The notes under the pieces are model-generated. The model made no database searches. It was not told the DNA's origin and worked only from the letters and a program-made list of their open reading frames with translations. A DNA stretch of 54,044 nucleotides from Bacteroidales bacterium. Lineage in GTDB: Bacteria; Bacteroidota; Bacteroidia; Bacteroidales; P3. A program made the position numbers and the translations under genes. This document shows positions 40,895-50,559 of the stretch, one piece after another. How positions within the stretch are numbered: position 1 is the first letter of the stretch; every line of letters starts with the position of its first letter. The stretch spans positions 1 to 54,044 of the forward strand of contig JAFXMW010000121.1 of NCBI GenBank assembly GCA_017530105.1, in the 5' to 3' direction.

Positions 40895-43372
40895 ATGAAG
40901 TGGCATTTAGTACTGATACTATTATTGTTGCCGATGATGTGTGCGGCACAGGACGATGACCCTTCAAGCCATCGGGGTACTCAGTTTGCCACCACAGGGA
41001 CAGACTTCTGGGTCTGTTTTCCCCGCACACAGAGGGGCATGAGTCCCAACTTCTCAAGGATTTATGTGGCCAGCGAGCGCAACTGCGATGTGACAGTGAG
41101 GAATGAACTATTCGACTACACACAGACATACCATGTGGCACGCCGCAGGATGTGCGGCCCAGAAACCAACTATGTGCAAATTCCCATCCAATACACACGT
41201 ATTAACGATACTGTGCACTACCTCGACCCCAAGATTCCGCGCCACGACTATAGCGGAATCCTTGGCGACTTGCCTCAGCCTAGAGGTTTCCATGTCACTA
41301 GCACCGACACTGTGTCGCTCTACATCGTGGTAGCGGCGAACCACATGACTGCCTGCACCGTATTGCCCACCGAGATGCTTCGCGACGAATACATTGCGCA
41401 GCCACCCATAGTCAGCCACCATTCTGGAGTGAACGCTTCACTAAACCTGCCCCAGTACATGCCTGGCATGTCGTCAATTGACATTGTGGCGGTGGACGAC
41501 AGTGTTACTGTGGACATAGTGCTGAGCGACTGGGACTGGCTGAACCGCCGCCCCGGCGACACACTCACCGTAACACTGCGTAGAGGCGAACTATATCACT
41601 TGAGTGCAGGCGAGGTGCAGGAAAAGTACTACCCTTTGTTTGCCCCCTACTACAACCCGTCAAATGAATACCAAGACTCGCCCATAGTGCAGAAAGTGAA
41701 TGTGCAGCCACACAACTTCACCGGCGACTCGGTGATGAGAGACACCTTTGCCGTCGACTTGGCGGGCACCCGCATCAAAGCACGCGACTGCAAGCGAATA
41801 GCGGTGTTCGAAAGTACCAGTTGCGGGGGCGGAGGAAAACGGGGCGATGTCAGTTTTAACATGAAAATGGAACAGTCCATCCCCCTCTCTTTTTTGGGAA
41901 AAGAGTATTTGGTACCAGCCAGGGAAGACCAAAATATCCGAATGACCGCACCCAACGAGGGCGCCACCGTCACCATCCGCGACCTGGCACACCCTTCCTA
42001 TGGTTCCCGCACACTCACTATCCCCTCCGGCAAGACCGACTGGTGGGAGGGCGAAAGCAATTCAGGACCTTACTACATCGTTTCCGACAAGCCCCTGTTG
42101 GTAAAATGGATTGACAAAGACATTTGCACCATGACTCCCGTGGGATGGTGGCACGGCGGACAGACAGTTTATGGTACCCTCACCGACGTTGTTCCCATCA
42201 ACAACGTGACCATGGTCCACTCGCAACTGCATATTTTCACTCGCACAGAGAATGTCTCGACCATGTATATGGATTCCTATCGCCTCGACACTTCATTCAT
42301 AGAGCTTGAGGGCACACCCTACAGCTATGCCTACTTCAATTGGCAAAGCCACTTCAACTCCATGGGCACTCACCATATACTCTCGCGCGGAAGCAAACCT
42401 TTCATGGCTTTTCTGCAAAGCGGTGGCTGTGTGGAACTGCAACACCTGCAGCCCGGAGCAAAAAAGCTCATGGTGAACGGTGTGGATGCCGACTCGCTTT
42501 CTGCCGACTCCATTTGGTGTCTCTACGACCCCGTTGCATTCAAGGCTACCAACCAAAGGCCTTGCGACAGCCTTATCTGGGACTTCGGCGACGGCACGGT
42601 GCTAAGGCTTCAGCACGACGACCCCGCCTTCGCCCAGCCGCAGGTGCACACTTGGCAGGACACGGGACGGTATACCGTCAGTGTCGTCTTCAAATACGAG
42701 GACGAGGGCTGTTTCACCCGCAAGCCCGACACCCTGTCGGCTCCCCTGTGGTTCCACAACCATCACGACTCGCTTATCTCCGTACGCCTGTGCGAGGGCA
42801 GTTACTTCTTCAAGGGACATGAGTTGGACCGTACCGATACCCACTACTTCACCACCTATTGGACTGAATCGGGATGCGACACTCTCTGGAGGATTGACTT
42901 GGTTACATGCCCCCACTGCCATTGGGAGTACGACACTGTTGCCCCCGGGGACCTGCCAGTTACTTTCAACGACCTTCTCTTCGGCTCGGAATGTCACGAC
43001 GAGCCCATCCACCTCCATATTGCCGACACCTGCGACAGCATCATCTACTACACGCTTATCGTCATCCCACATTGGGGCGAAAAGCCTGTGGACAGCACTT
43101 GGGTTCTCGCCCCCAACGTCATTACCCCCGGACAGGAGGGCAACAACCTCTTCGCCCTCACCTGCAGCCACCATATTGTCAAAGCCGAAGTGACGGTGTT
43201 TGACCGGAGGGGTGTGCTTATTGCCCAGTTCGACGGCCTCACGGGCAGCTGGGACGGGACCTCGAAAGGGAAGCCCGTACAGCAAGGCACCTACGTCTAC
43301 CGAATCCGCTACATCGACACCGCCGACCGCGGCTGGAAAACCCTCAACGGCACTGTCACCTTGCTACGTTGA
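40895..43372 (+). CDS. IgGFc-binding/PKD protein with type B type IX sorting domain
   Basis: An 825-residue secreted protein. A signal peptide (WHLVLILLLLPMMCAA) is followed by a large IgGFc-binding-like N-terminal region (GTDFWVCFPRTQ ... IYVASERNCDVTV) to about residue 520. A PKD-like domain follows (LIWDFGDGTVLRL ... HTWQDTGRYTVSVVF). The end is a CHU_C/gliding-motility-type domain with APNVITPGQEGNN, VTVFDRRGVLIAQFDG and GTYVYRIRYID. That tail is the type B signal for type IX secretion, distinct from the type A tail of the BspA-like protein. The ligand is unknown; adhesion is the usual guess for this architecture. Confidence 0.85.
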   Translation: MKWHLVLILLLLPMMCAAQDDDPSSHRGTQFATTGTDFWVCFPRTQRGMSPNFSRIYVASERNCDVTVRNELFDYTQTYHVARRRMCGPETNYVQIPIQYTRINDTVHYLDPKIPRHDYSGILGDLPQPRGFHVTSTDTVSLYIVVAANHMTACTVLPTEMLRDEYIAQPPIVSHHSGVNASLNLPQYMPGMSSIDIVAVDDSVTVDIVLSDWDWLNRRPGDTLTVTLRRGELYHLSAGEVQEKYYPLFAPYYNPSNEYQDSPIVQKVNVQPHNFTGDSVMRDTFAVDLAGTRIKARDCKRIAVFESTSCGGGGKRGDVSFNMKMEQSIPLSFLGKEYLVPAREDQNIRMTAPNEGATVTIRDLAHPSYGSRTLTIPSGKTDWWEGESNSGPYYIVSDKPLLVKWIDKDICTMTPVGWWHGGQTVYGTLTDVVPINNVTMVHSQLHIFTRTENVSTMYMDSYRLDTSFIELEGTPYSYAYFNWQSHFNSMGTHHILSRGSKPFMAFLQSGGCVELQHLQPGAKKLMVNGVDADSLSADSIWCLYDPVAFKATNQRPCDSLIWDFGDGTVLRLQHDDPAFAQPQVHTWQDTGRYTVSVVFKYEDEGCFTRKPDTLSAPLWFHNHHDSLISVRLCEGSYFFKGHELDRTDTHYFTTYWTESGCDTLWRIDLVTCPHCHWEYDTVAPGDLPVTFNDLLFGSECHDEPIHLHIADTCDSIIYYTLIVIPHWGEKPVDSTWVLAPNVITPGQEGNNLFALTCSHHIVKAEVTVFDRRGVLIAQFDGLTGSWDGTSKGKPVQQGTYVYRIRYIDTADRGWKTLNGTVTLLR

Positions 43373-43404
43373 AACCCATACAGGATGTTGTTTTTTACCC
43401 GTTT

Positions 43405-43435
43405 TTTTGTATATCACAAAAAAAGCGTATCTTTG
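43405..43435 (+). promoter_or_regulatory. Promoter of the 43484 lipoprotein gene
   Basis: TTTTG (43405-43409), 18 bases, then TATCTTTG (43428-43435), 48 bases before the ATG at 43484. It excludes the earlier in-frame ATG at 43385 as a start, because that lies upstream of the promoter. Confidence 0.7.
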
Positions 43436-43483
43436 TATTCCGAATCAGTATTATATTTTATTCACAAATCTAAAATTAACGCA

Positions 43484-44230
43484 ATGAAGAACAGTAAACT
43501 AATGGCGGTGCTCGTAGTGGCAGCCTCAATGATTGTCTTTGCTTCGTGCAAGAAAGAAAAAATAGTTCCCCTCAAAGTGCACCTGACTTCCACTCATTTG
43601 GAAATCGGAGACGGCTCAAGCAAGGTGGTTACCGACCAGATTAATACTTGGGAGAACAATATGCTTACGAAATTGGTCACCTCCATGAAAATTTCGGGTT
43701 CATCCACATCGACAGAGAAGATATTTGTTTACAAAGACGACGTTTGCACGGAGTCTTACACTACCGACAATATATTCCACCGCTACTTTAATTACAAGGA
43801 TGGCCGACTGACCGGATTTGTCAATCTATATCGAGGTGACACAATAATAATTAGCGACATAACTGCATACACGTCGGACGGCTTTATCAAGGAGTATCAG
43901 GATTTCTTGGTCGATGCAAAGGAAGTTAGGAAATACCACCTTAATTGGCGCGACGGTGACCTGATGCGACTCATTGTCGAGTATGTGACAAAAGGTAAAC
44001 CCAACGATACAATCAACTATTCTTATGACAAACATCCTTCAGCCTACACGGGATTTCCGTTGGCATACTGTCTTGAAGACCCCTCTACCTTTGGCACCTT
44101 TTATTCCAAGCACAATTTAATAAGAAAGGGCGAAACCGCCACCTATGAGAATGGCCGCATCGTTTCGCTTATTCGCGAAAGGGAAAAATTGTATTTCACT
44201 TATGACGACGGCACCGGAAAGAGAGAGTAA
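43484..44230 (+). CDS. Lipoprotein of unknown function
   Basis: A 248-residue predicted lipoprotein, with ATG 43484 set by the promoter just above and by the signal sequence (LMAVLVVAASMIVFAS, lipid cysteine C22 followed by KKEK). The mature part is a chain of short strands with YxDGRLTGF- and YENGRIVSLIRE-like turns, the beta-meander style of many Bacteroidetes DUF lipoproteins built from YD-like units. The early lysines after the cysteine may matter for sorting. It converges on proS across a shared terminator. Confidence 0.65.
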   Translation: MKNSKLMAVLVVAASMIVFASCKKEKIVPLKVHLTSTHLEIGDGSSKVVTDQINTWENNMLTKLVTSMKISGSSTSTEKIFVYKDDVCTESYTTDNIFHRYFNYKDGRLTGFVNLYRGDTIIISDITAYTSDGFIKEYQDFLVDAKEVRKYHLNWRDGDLMRLIVEYVTKGKPNDTINYSYDKHPSAYTGFPLAYCLEDPSTFGTFYSKHNLIRKGETATYENGRIVSLIREREKLYFTYDDGTGKRE

Positions 44231-44264
44231 ATAGTCCTGCATAAGGTCGAGACAAGAGTCAAAC

Positions 44265-44300
44265 AAAAACGCCCGCTCCATTTGGATGCGGGCGTTGTTT
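44265..44300. terminator. Bidirectional terminator between lipoprotein and proS
   Basis: AACGCCCGC (44268-44276) pairs with GCGGGCGTT (44288-44296), and TCCA/TGGA adds to the stem. A-rich and T-rich flanks on both sides (ACAAAAAC, GTTTTATT) allow termination from either strand. Confidence 0.75.
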
Positions 44301-44323
44301 TATTACCACAGGCGGTTCGCCTG

Positions 44324-45796
44324 TTAGTAGGCGCGGGCGAAGATTACACGGCGGTGGGAGGGTTTGCCGGTGAGGATGCAGCGGCCTTCCTCTTCGGGGG
44401 CGTTGTATGGGATGCAGCGGATGGTGGCCTTGGTGAGTTCCTTAATCTTCTCTTCGGTCTCGGTGGTGCCGTCCCAATGGCAGAGCAGGAAGCCGCCTTT
44501 CTCAATCTCGGTGCAGAAATCGTCCCAGGTGTCGACGGGGCGGGTGTTGGCTTCGCGGAAGTCGGCAGCGCGTTTCAGAAGATTATGCTGAATCTCGTCC
44601 ATGAGCTGGAGGACGTGGTCGGCTATGCCCTCGATGGGCATGGTGATTTTCTCCAGGGTGTCGCGGCGACAGACCTCACAGGTGCCGTTCTGAAGGTCGC
44701 GGGGGCCGATGGCAAGACGGACAGGCACGCCCTTGAACTCGTATTCGGTGAACTTCCAGCCGGGTTTGTACTCGGTGCGGTTGTCGTATTTAACGGTGAG
44801 GCCTTTGGCTTTGAGGGAGTCAATGAGAGGAGCGATGTGGGCATCGAGTTCAGCCATCTGCTCATCGGTCTTGCAGATGGGGACGATGGCCACTTGCAGG
44901 GGTGCAAGCTTGGGAGGCAGGACAAGTCCGTTGTCGTCGCTGTGGGTCATGATGAGGGCACCCATGAGACGGGTAGAAACACCCCAAGAGGTGGCCCAGA
45001 CGTATTCAAGCTGGTTCTGCTTGTTGAGGAACTGGACATCGAAGGCATGGGCGAAATTCTGACCGAGGAAGTGGGATGTGCCAGCTTGCAGGGCTTTACC
45101 GTCCTGCATCATGGCCTCAATGCAATAGGTGTCGAGGGCACCGGCGAAGCGCTCGTTGGGTGATTTGACACCTTTGATCACGGGCACAGCCATCCAGTTC
45201 TCGGCAAAGTCGGCGTAGACGTCGAGCATACGGCGTGCTTCCTCTTCGGCCTCCTCGCGGGTGGCGTGTGCAGTGTGGCCTTCCTGCCAGAGAAATTCGG
45301 CGGTGCGGAGGAACATGCGGGTGCGCATCTCCCAACGGACGACGTTGGCCCACTGGTTGCAGAGGATGGGGAGGTCGCGATAGGACTTGATCCAGTTCTT
45401 ATAAGTGCTCCAGATGATAGTCTCGGAGGTGGGGCGGACAATGAGCTCCTCTTCGAGCTTGGCGGCGGGATCGACGACGACACCGGAGCCGTCGGGATTG
45501 TTCATGAGGCGGTGGTGGGTGACCACGGCACATTCCTTGGCAAAGCCTTCGACGTGTTCGGCTTCACGGCTGAGGAATGACTTGGGGATGAAGAGGGGGA
45601 AATAGGCGTTTTGGTGTCCTGTGGCCTTGAACATGTCGTCGAGGGCACGTTGCATCTTTTCCCAGATGGCGTAGCCGTAAGGTTTGATGACCATGCAGCC
45701 GCGTACGGCGGAATTTTCGGCCAAATCGGCACGAACAACCAGTTCATTGTACCATTCGGAGTAGTTTTCCGAGCGTTTTACAAAATCTTTTGCCAT
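44324..45796 (-). CDS. proS: Prolyl-tRNA synthetase
   Basis: A 490-residue class II synthetase that charges tRNA-Pro. It is the short form without the bacterial editing insert, like the archaeal/eukaryotic type, which is normal in Bacteroidetes. Motifs are [16 protein letters not shown], the proline/ATP site [63 protein letters not shown], and the zinc-type C-terminal domain ending VIFARAY. It is divergent from the outer-membrane protein gene. The tyrosine-ended tail is typical of this form. Confidence 0.95.
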   Translation of the reverse strand: MAKDFVKRSENYSEWYNELVVRADLAENSAVRGCMVIKPYGYAIWEKMQRALDDMFKATGHQNAYFPLFIPKSFLSREAEHVEGFAKECAVVTHHRLMNNPDGSGVVVDPAAKLEEELIVRPTSETIIWSTYKNWIKSYRDLPILCNQWANVVRWEMRTRMFLRTAEFLWQEGHTAHATREEAEEEARRMLDVYADFAENWMAVPVIKGVKSPNERFAGALDTYCIEAMMQDGKALQAGTSHFLGQNFAHAFDVQFLNKQNQLEYVWATSWGVSTRLMGALIMTHSDDNGLVLPPKLAPLQVAIVPICKTDEQMAELDAHIAPLIDSLKAKGLTVKYDNRTEYKPGWKFTEYEFKGVPVRLAIGPRDLQNGTCEVCRRDTLEKITMPIEGIADHVLQLMDEIQHNLLKRAADFREANTRPVDTWDDFCTEIEKGGFLLCHWDGTTETEEKIKELTKATIRCIPYNAPEEEGRCILTGKPSHRRVIFARAY

Positions 45797-45850
45797 GTTG
45801 TGTATAAGTTTTTTGCCGTTGTCCGGCTGACATTTTTTTTTATTTTTCCG

Positions 45851-45878
45851 TTGTATTCAAATAATTTGCGTATTTTTG
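45851..45878 (+). promoter_or_regulatory. Promoter of the envelope run at 45937
   Basis: TTG (45851-45853), 17 bases, then TATTTTTG (45871-45878), 58 bases before ATG 45937. The following genes lie close enough that this could drive all four to the polyprenyl synthase. Confidence 0.6.
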
Positions 45879-45936
45879 CATCCTGAAATGGATTGCCTTT
45901 TCGAGTTTGCAAAATTACAAAATAAATATCATATTA

Positions 45937-46788
45937 ATGAATATCAGAGAAAAATTATTTCGCAGGTTGTTGGCGGCAATGCTTTTAATAGTGACCGTGA
46001 ACCACGGAGCAACAGCCCAAGTGGACTTAAAAGTGGACTCGTTGGCCTGCCCGATAATAGGTTTCAATGCGGGGGTGGTGTTCCCATCCACCCAGTTCTC
46101 GTTTGAGACCACACCGGAAGGGTTGACAGGAAAGAACGCAACGATGTCGAGCCTGTATAAAGGGCCTTGGACCAATTTCGGCATCGATGCCATATACAAG
46201 TTCAAAAACAACTGGTTGCTGAGTGTGGAGGGCGACATTTGGTTTGGCAATAATAATCTGCAGCACCGATTTGAACGTATGGGATCGCTTTTTTCGAGGG
46301 ACAGCATCATCATTGGCGGCAACGGCACCAATGCCAATGTGACATGCTACAACAGGGGAATAAGCGTGCAGGGAGGCATGGGAAGGATTTTTGCCCTTTG
46401 GCCTAAAAGGAACCCTAACACGGGGTTGTTGGCACGCATTAGTGCCGGATATATGAGACAGCAGACCATCTTTATGATATATGACGAGAAGGCACCCCAA
46501 ATCAGCGATGACTATTCATTACTTTATGACCACCAACGGCATGGTTTGTTGCTGACCGAGGGCATTGGCTTTTGGCTGATGAGCAGCCGTTCGGATTTGG
46601 CCAACGTCTATATCTCTTTTGAGGTGTCGCAGTGCTGGAGTTGGTCTACACGCCAATACCAGATTGACGATTTCCTCGGATTGCGTGGCAAGGACAATAA
46701 CAGGTATTTCGACCTGATCTACGGTATCAAATTATGCTGGATGTTCCCGCTGAGGGGAAAGACAGTGCATGACTATTATTTTTATTAA
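45937..46788 (+). CDS. Predicted outer-membrane beta-barrel protein
   Basis: A 283-residue exported protein. I choose ATG 45937, which opens the signal peptide (LFRRLLAAMLLIVTVNHGATA) ending AQ; a frame start at 45907 adds ten residues that do not fit. The mature part alternates hydrophobic strands with polar turns (VGF/NAG, LSVEGDIWFGNN, GLLARISAGYMRQ, VYISFEVSQCWSW) and ends in an aromatic strand (HDYYFY), as small barrels do. No enzymatic motif is seen. It lies 5 bases before waaA, so a role in lipopolysaccharide or envelope work is plausible. Confidence 0.7.
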   Translation: MNIREKLFRRLLAAMLLIVTVNHGATAQVDLKVDSLACPIIGFNAGVVFPSTQFSFETTPEGLTGKNATMSSLYKGPWTNFGIDAIYKFKNNWLLSVEGDIWFGNNNLQHRFERMGSLFSRDSIIIGGNGTNANVTCYNRGISVQGGMGRIFALWPKRNPNTGLLARISAGYMRQQTIFMIYDEKAPQISDDYSLLYDHQRHGLLLTEGIGFWLMSSRSDLANVYISFEVSQCWSWSTRQYQIDDFLGLRGKDNNRYFDLIYGIKLCWMFPLRGKTVHDYYFY

Positions 46789-46793
46789 ATAAA

Positions 46794-48056
46794 ATGAGGG
46801 GATTATACACATTAGGAATTTGGATATACTACCTGGGAGTCCGGGTGGCAGCATTATGGGGTGGCAAAGCACGTCAAATGGTAGAAGGTTGGAGACAAAC
46901 CTTTGGCCGTTTGGCCATGGCTCCGGTGGGCAAGGAGAAGACTGCATGGTTCCATTCCTCTTCGCTGGGCGAGTTTGAACAAGCCAGACCCGTGTTGGAA
47001 AGTTTCCGCCGCCAGCACCCCGATTTCAAAATCTGTGTCACCTTCTTCTCCCCTTCCGGCTACGAGGTACGCAAGAATTACCCCGAAGCGGATTTTGTGT
47101 GCTACCTTCCCATGGACACCCCCTCAAACGCATCGCAGTTTGTCAATCTGTTGCGCCCTACTGTGGCTTTCTTTGTCAAATACGATTACTGGTTCAACTA
47201 CCTTGAGCAGTTGCGTCGCCGCGACATTCCCACATACCTTTTCTCAGCCATATTCCGACCCGACCATTATTTCTTCAAATGGTATGGCGGTTGGTTCTTG
47301 GGCCACCTGCAACACTGCTTTACCCACCTTTTTGTACAGAACGAAGAGTCGGTGAAACTGCTGCAATCGCACGGGGTGCCGCATTGTTCCTTGGCAGGAG
47401 ACACCCGTTTCGACAGGGTTCATGCCATCGCTCAGACCGCCACAAGCAACTCCGAAATAGAAAAGTTTCTTGCAATGAACACTGGCGGCAAAGTGTTGCT
47501 GGCAGGCAGTTCGTGGGAACCCGACGAGGCACACATAAAGCACTACCTTGACCATGCCGGAGAGGGTATCGTCTTGATCATAGCTCCGCACGTCATTTCC
47601 GAAAGCCACATCAACTATATCGAAGAACTTTTCGGACGGCAACAGTGTGTGCGTTATTCGCATCTACAGGATGCCCAAGGCAGCCACCGGGTGTTGATTA
47701 TCGACAACATCGGCATGCTGTCGTCGCTCTATCGGTATTCTCACGTGGCTTATATCGGGGGCGGTTTCGGACGTGGTATACATAATATTCTCGAAGCCGT
47801 GACCTTTGGCAAGCCCGTGGTTTTCGGCCCCAACTATCATAAGTTCAAAGAAGCCTGTGACATGATAGACCGTGGCGGTGGGTTCAGTTACAATAGTTAC
47901 CCACAATTGCAGGAATGTCTTGACACCCTCTTCAACAACGAAGAAAAATACAATGCATCTGTTTCGGTGTGCAAACAATACATGGAAGAGAATCTGGGTT
48001 CAACAGAACAAATAATGGACAAAGTAAACAAAGATATATCAAACCTGAATTACTGA
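46794..48056 (+). CDS. waaA: Kdo transferase
   Basis: A 420-residue GT30 enzyme that transfers Kdo from CMP-Kdo to lipid A at the inner membrane. The N-terminal span (LYTLGIWIYYLGVRVAAL) precedes WFHSSSLGEFEQARPVLE, in which the acidic residue of the GEF box is the catalytic base of the family. Further marks are YWFNYLEQLRRRDIPTYLFSAIFR and the CMP-site stretch AYIGGGFGRGIHNILEAVTFGKPVVFGPNYHKF. Length is normal. It is 5 bases after the barrel gene and 39 before tamL. Confidence 0.93.
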   Translation: MRGLYTLGIWIYYLGVRVAALWGGKARQMVEGWRQTFGRLAMAPVGKEKTAWFHSSSLGEFEQARPVLESFRRQHPDFKICVTFFSPSGYEVRKNYPEADFVCYLPMDTPSNASQFVNLLRPTVAFFVKYDYWFNYLEQLRRRDIPTYLFSAIFRPDHYFFKWYGGWFLGHLQHCFTHLFVQNEESVKLLQSHGVPHCSLAGDTRFDRVHAIAQTATSNSEIEKFLAMNTGGKVLLAGSSWEPDEAHIKHYLDHAGEGIVLIIAPHVISESHINYIEELFGRQQCVRYSHLQDAQGSHRVLIIDNIGMLSSLYRYSHVAYIGGGFGRGIHNILEAVTFGKPVVFGPNYHKFKEACDMIDRGGGFSYNSYPQLQECLDTLFNNEEKYNASVSVCKQYMEENLGSTEQIMDKVNKDISNLNY

Positions 48057-48095
48057 AGGCAAAAGCAGATACATTGAATTGACATTTCAAGTATA

Positions 48096-50516
48096 ATGAA
48101 AAGGCAGTACATAATTATTCTTCTTGCCGCATTGGGATTGACCTCATGCAGTGTTGACAAATTTCTGCAACCGGGGCAGAAGGTACTGCAGCGCAACGAG
48201 GTGGTAGTAACCATGGCCGACAGCAGTGTTGTCCCTCCCGAAGTGTCGGAAGCCGTGTCGAACTTGCAGCAATACTACTACCAAGAGCCCAACAGGCGTT
48301 TCCTTTTCATGCGGGTAGGGATGCGGCTTTACTGCTCCACCAACCCCTCCGACACAAGCAGCTGGAGCCGTTTCTGGCGCAACCAAGGCGAACCCCCTGT
48401 AATTTACGACCCCATTGCCGCCAGCCGTACAGCCAACCAAATGGCAACCCTGTTGAAAACCAAAGGCTGTTTCAATTCGACCGTCACCACCGATACCGTT
48501 CACGACGGTTCCTCTTTTGTCATAGCCCGATACAACATCAAAGCCACGCAGCGACGAAAGATTGACGAAGTGCGTTTTGGCAGCCGCCAACCCGAAATCG
48601 ACAGTCTGATGAAGAAATGGAAGAACGAATCGTTTCTGAAAGAGGACGACTATTACGACCAACAGAAGATGACACAAGAGCAGTCCCGTATCGCCTCACT
48701 GCTGCGCGATTCGGGCTATTACTATGCCAGCCCCGATTTGGTTCAGTTCTATGTCGACACCACCTACGACAGCCAGCGTCTCAGCATCTCGGTGCGTGTC
48801 AGGCTCCCGATGGTGCAAAACCCCGACTCTGCTGCCACAACATATATTCCTCTGAAACGCTACCATATCGACAACGTCTACCTTTACCCCAACATCACCA
48901 CGGCTGTCAACGGCCCCAAACGCCAATACGACACTCTCATATTCCCTTATCCCTCCCGCAACGGACATATCACCAACTACCAATTCATCTACGACAACAA
49001 AATCTCCCCCTCACCGCGTACCATTTGCCGCTCCCTTTTCATCCGCAACGGTCAGGCCTACCGTCCCATCTTTGCATCCATCACCTCCAACACCCTTTTC
49101 GGCCTTCATAACTTCAAATTTATCGACATCAACTACGAGGAGTCGCCCAACAGCACCGACACCAACGCCCTGCTCGATGCCCGTATCCGTTTGCTCAACA
49201 ACACCCAGCACCGTTTAGCCCTCTCCTTCGAAATCTCCAACGCATCGGGAGTCAGCCATTCGGGTGGCGACTTCATCACCTCCGGCAATCTCGGCCTCGG
49301 CACCTCCCTCTCCTATCGCAATTGCAACCTCTTCGGTGGCGCCGAAGCCCTCAATGTAGAGACCAGCCTCCTGTTCGACCTCCCCAAAAAAGTATTATCT
49401 TCAAATGGGAACGACTTCTACAACACCTTTTCCGCCTTTGAGAACAGCCTCAATCTCACCCTCGACCTCCCCTCCTTCCTCATCCCCTTCAGCGACCGTT
49501 TCAGGGGGCAATACAGCCGTCCTCACACTCTTGTGGGTCTCAGCGCCAACTATATTTTCCGCAATATTGTAATTCCCCTCAAGGATAACACCTCCACCGA
49601 ACTGTCACTCGAACGCATCCTCTTCAGCGGTTCCTACGGCTATACTTGGAACCACCGCCGTAACCACCAACACAAACTCATCCCCTTCAACCTCACCTAC
49701 ACCCACATCATTTCCGGTGCCGAATACTACTACTATCTGCACGAAATCACTTCCGACTGGATACGTTTTTTCTTCCAGTCGTACGACTACGTTTTGCTCA
49801 ACACCCATTACGAATACACCTATACCAACCAGACCATCGGCAAACGGAATAATTTCGACTACCTCAACTTCTCTGTCGAAACCGCCGGAAACCTCATCAA
49901 CGCCGTCGACCGACTTATCAACAAAGGAAATTCTCTCGACAGCCTTTATTATCAATATATACGTTTTGAAGGCGAATACAAACGCTACATCTATTGGGGC
50001 AAAGACAACACCCTCGTCCTGCGTCTTCTTGCCGGAGCCGGCATCCCCTATGGACACTCCTTCACCCTCCCCTACGAAAAAATGTTCATCGGCGGCGGCC
50101 CCAACACCATGCGGGGATGGCCCCTGCGCCGTCTGGGAGGCTATGGACTGGAGGCGCAAGCCTACAGCGACATCGCTCTCGGCGTGGGTGAAATAATGCT
50201 TGTAAGCAACATCGAGCAACGTTTCCCCATCGTCAGCATCTTCGAAGGTGCCGTCTTTGCCGACATTGGCAATGTATGGGATTACTCCAGTTGGGGTATT
50301 GGCAAAGACAAAAAACTCAATCCATCATATTTACTCAACACAATTGCCCTCGATGCAGGGATAGGCCTGCGTGCCAACATCTCTATCATCACGCTCCGTC
50401 TCGACCTCGCCCTACCGATTTATGACCCCGGATACTCCGTCGGCGAACGATGGATAGGCACACACTGGAGCTGGGACAAAATCGCCCTCAATTTCGGAAT
50501 AAACTACCCATTCTAA
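48096..50516 (+). CDS. tamL: Lipidated Omp85 assembly protein (TamL)
   Basis: An 806-residue Omp85-family outer-membrane protein. Unlike BamA it has a lipoprotein signal (IIILLAALGLTSC, cysteine C18), the mark of Bacteroidetes TamL, a TamA relative. The N-terminal half holds POTRA-like modules (KIDEVRFGSRQPEIDSLM, PLKRYHIDNVYLYPNI, ASITSNTLFGLHNFKFIDINYEE). The barrel runs from about residue 375, and the lid-loop motif MRGWPLRRLGGYG is conserved near 670. It helps insert selected outer-membrane proteins. A TamB partner gene is not in the neighbourhood. It follows waaA by 39 bases. Confidence 0.85.
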   Translation: MKRQYIIILLAALGLTSCSVDKFLQPGQKVLQRNEVVVTMADSSVVPPEVSEAVSNLQQYYYQEPNRRFLFMRVGMRLYCSTNPSDTSSWSRFWRNQGEPPVIYDPIAASRTANQMATLLKTKGCFNSTVTTDTVHDGSSFVIARYNIKATQRRKIDEVRFGSRQPEIDSLMKKWKNESFLKEDDYYDQQKMTQEQSRIASLLRDSGYYYASPDLVQFYVDTTYDSQRLSISVRVRLPMVQNPDSAATTYIPLKRYHIDNVYLYPNITTAVNGPKRQYDTLIFPYPSRNGHITNYQFIYDNKISPSPRTICRSLFIRNGQAYRPIFASITSNTLFGLHNFKFIDINYEESPNSTDTNALLDARIRLLNNTQHRLALSFEISNASGVSHSGGDFITSGNLGLGTSLSYRNCNLFGGAEALNVETSLLFDLPKKVLSSNGNDFYNTFSAFENSLNLTLDLPSFLIPFSDRFRGQYSRPHTLVGLSANYIFRNIVIPLKDNTSTELSLERILFSGSYGYTWNHRRNHQHKLIPFNLTYTHIISGAEYYYYLHEITSDWIRFFFQSYDYVLLNTHYEYTYTNQTIGKRNNFDYLNFSVETAGNLINAVDRLINKGNSLDSLYYQYIRFEGEYKRYIYWGKDNTLVLRLLAGAGIPYGHSFTLPYEKMFIGGGPNTMRGWPLRRLGGYGLEAQAYSDIALGVGEIMLVSNIEQRFPIVSIFEGAVFADIGNVWDYSSWGIGKDKKLNPSYLLNTIALDAGIGLRANISIITLRLDLALPIYDPGYSVGERWIGTHWSWDKIALNFGINYPF

Positions 50517-50559
50517 CATCCCGCATCACCCATACAAGAACCCAATAAACAATAATATT

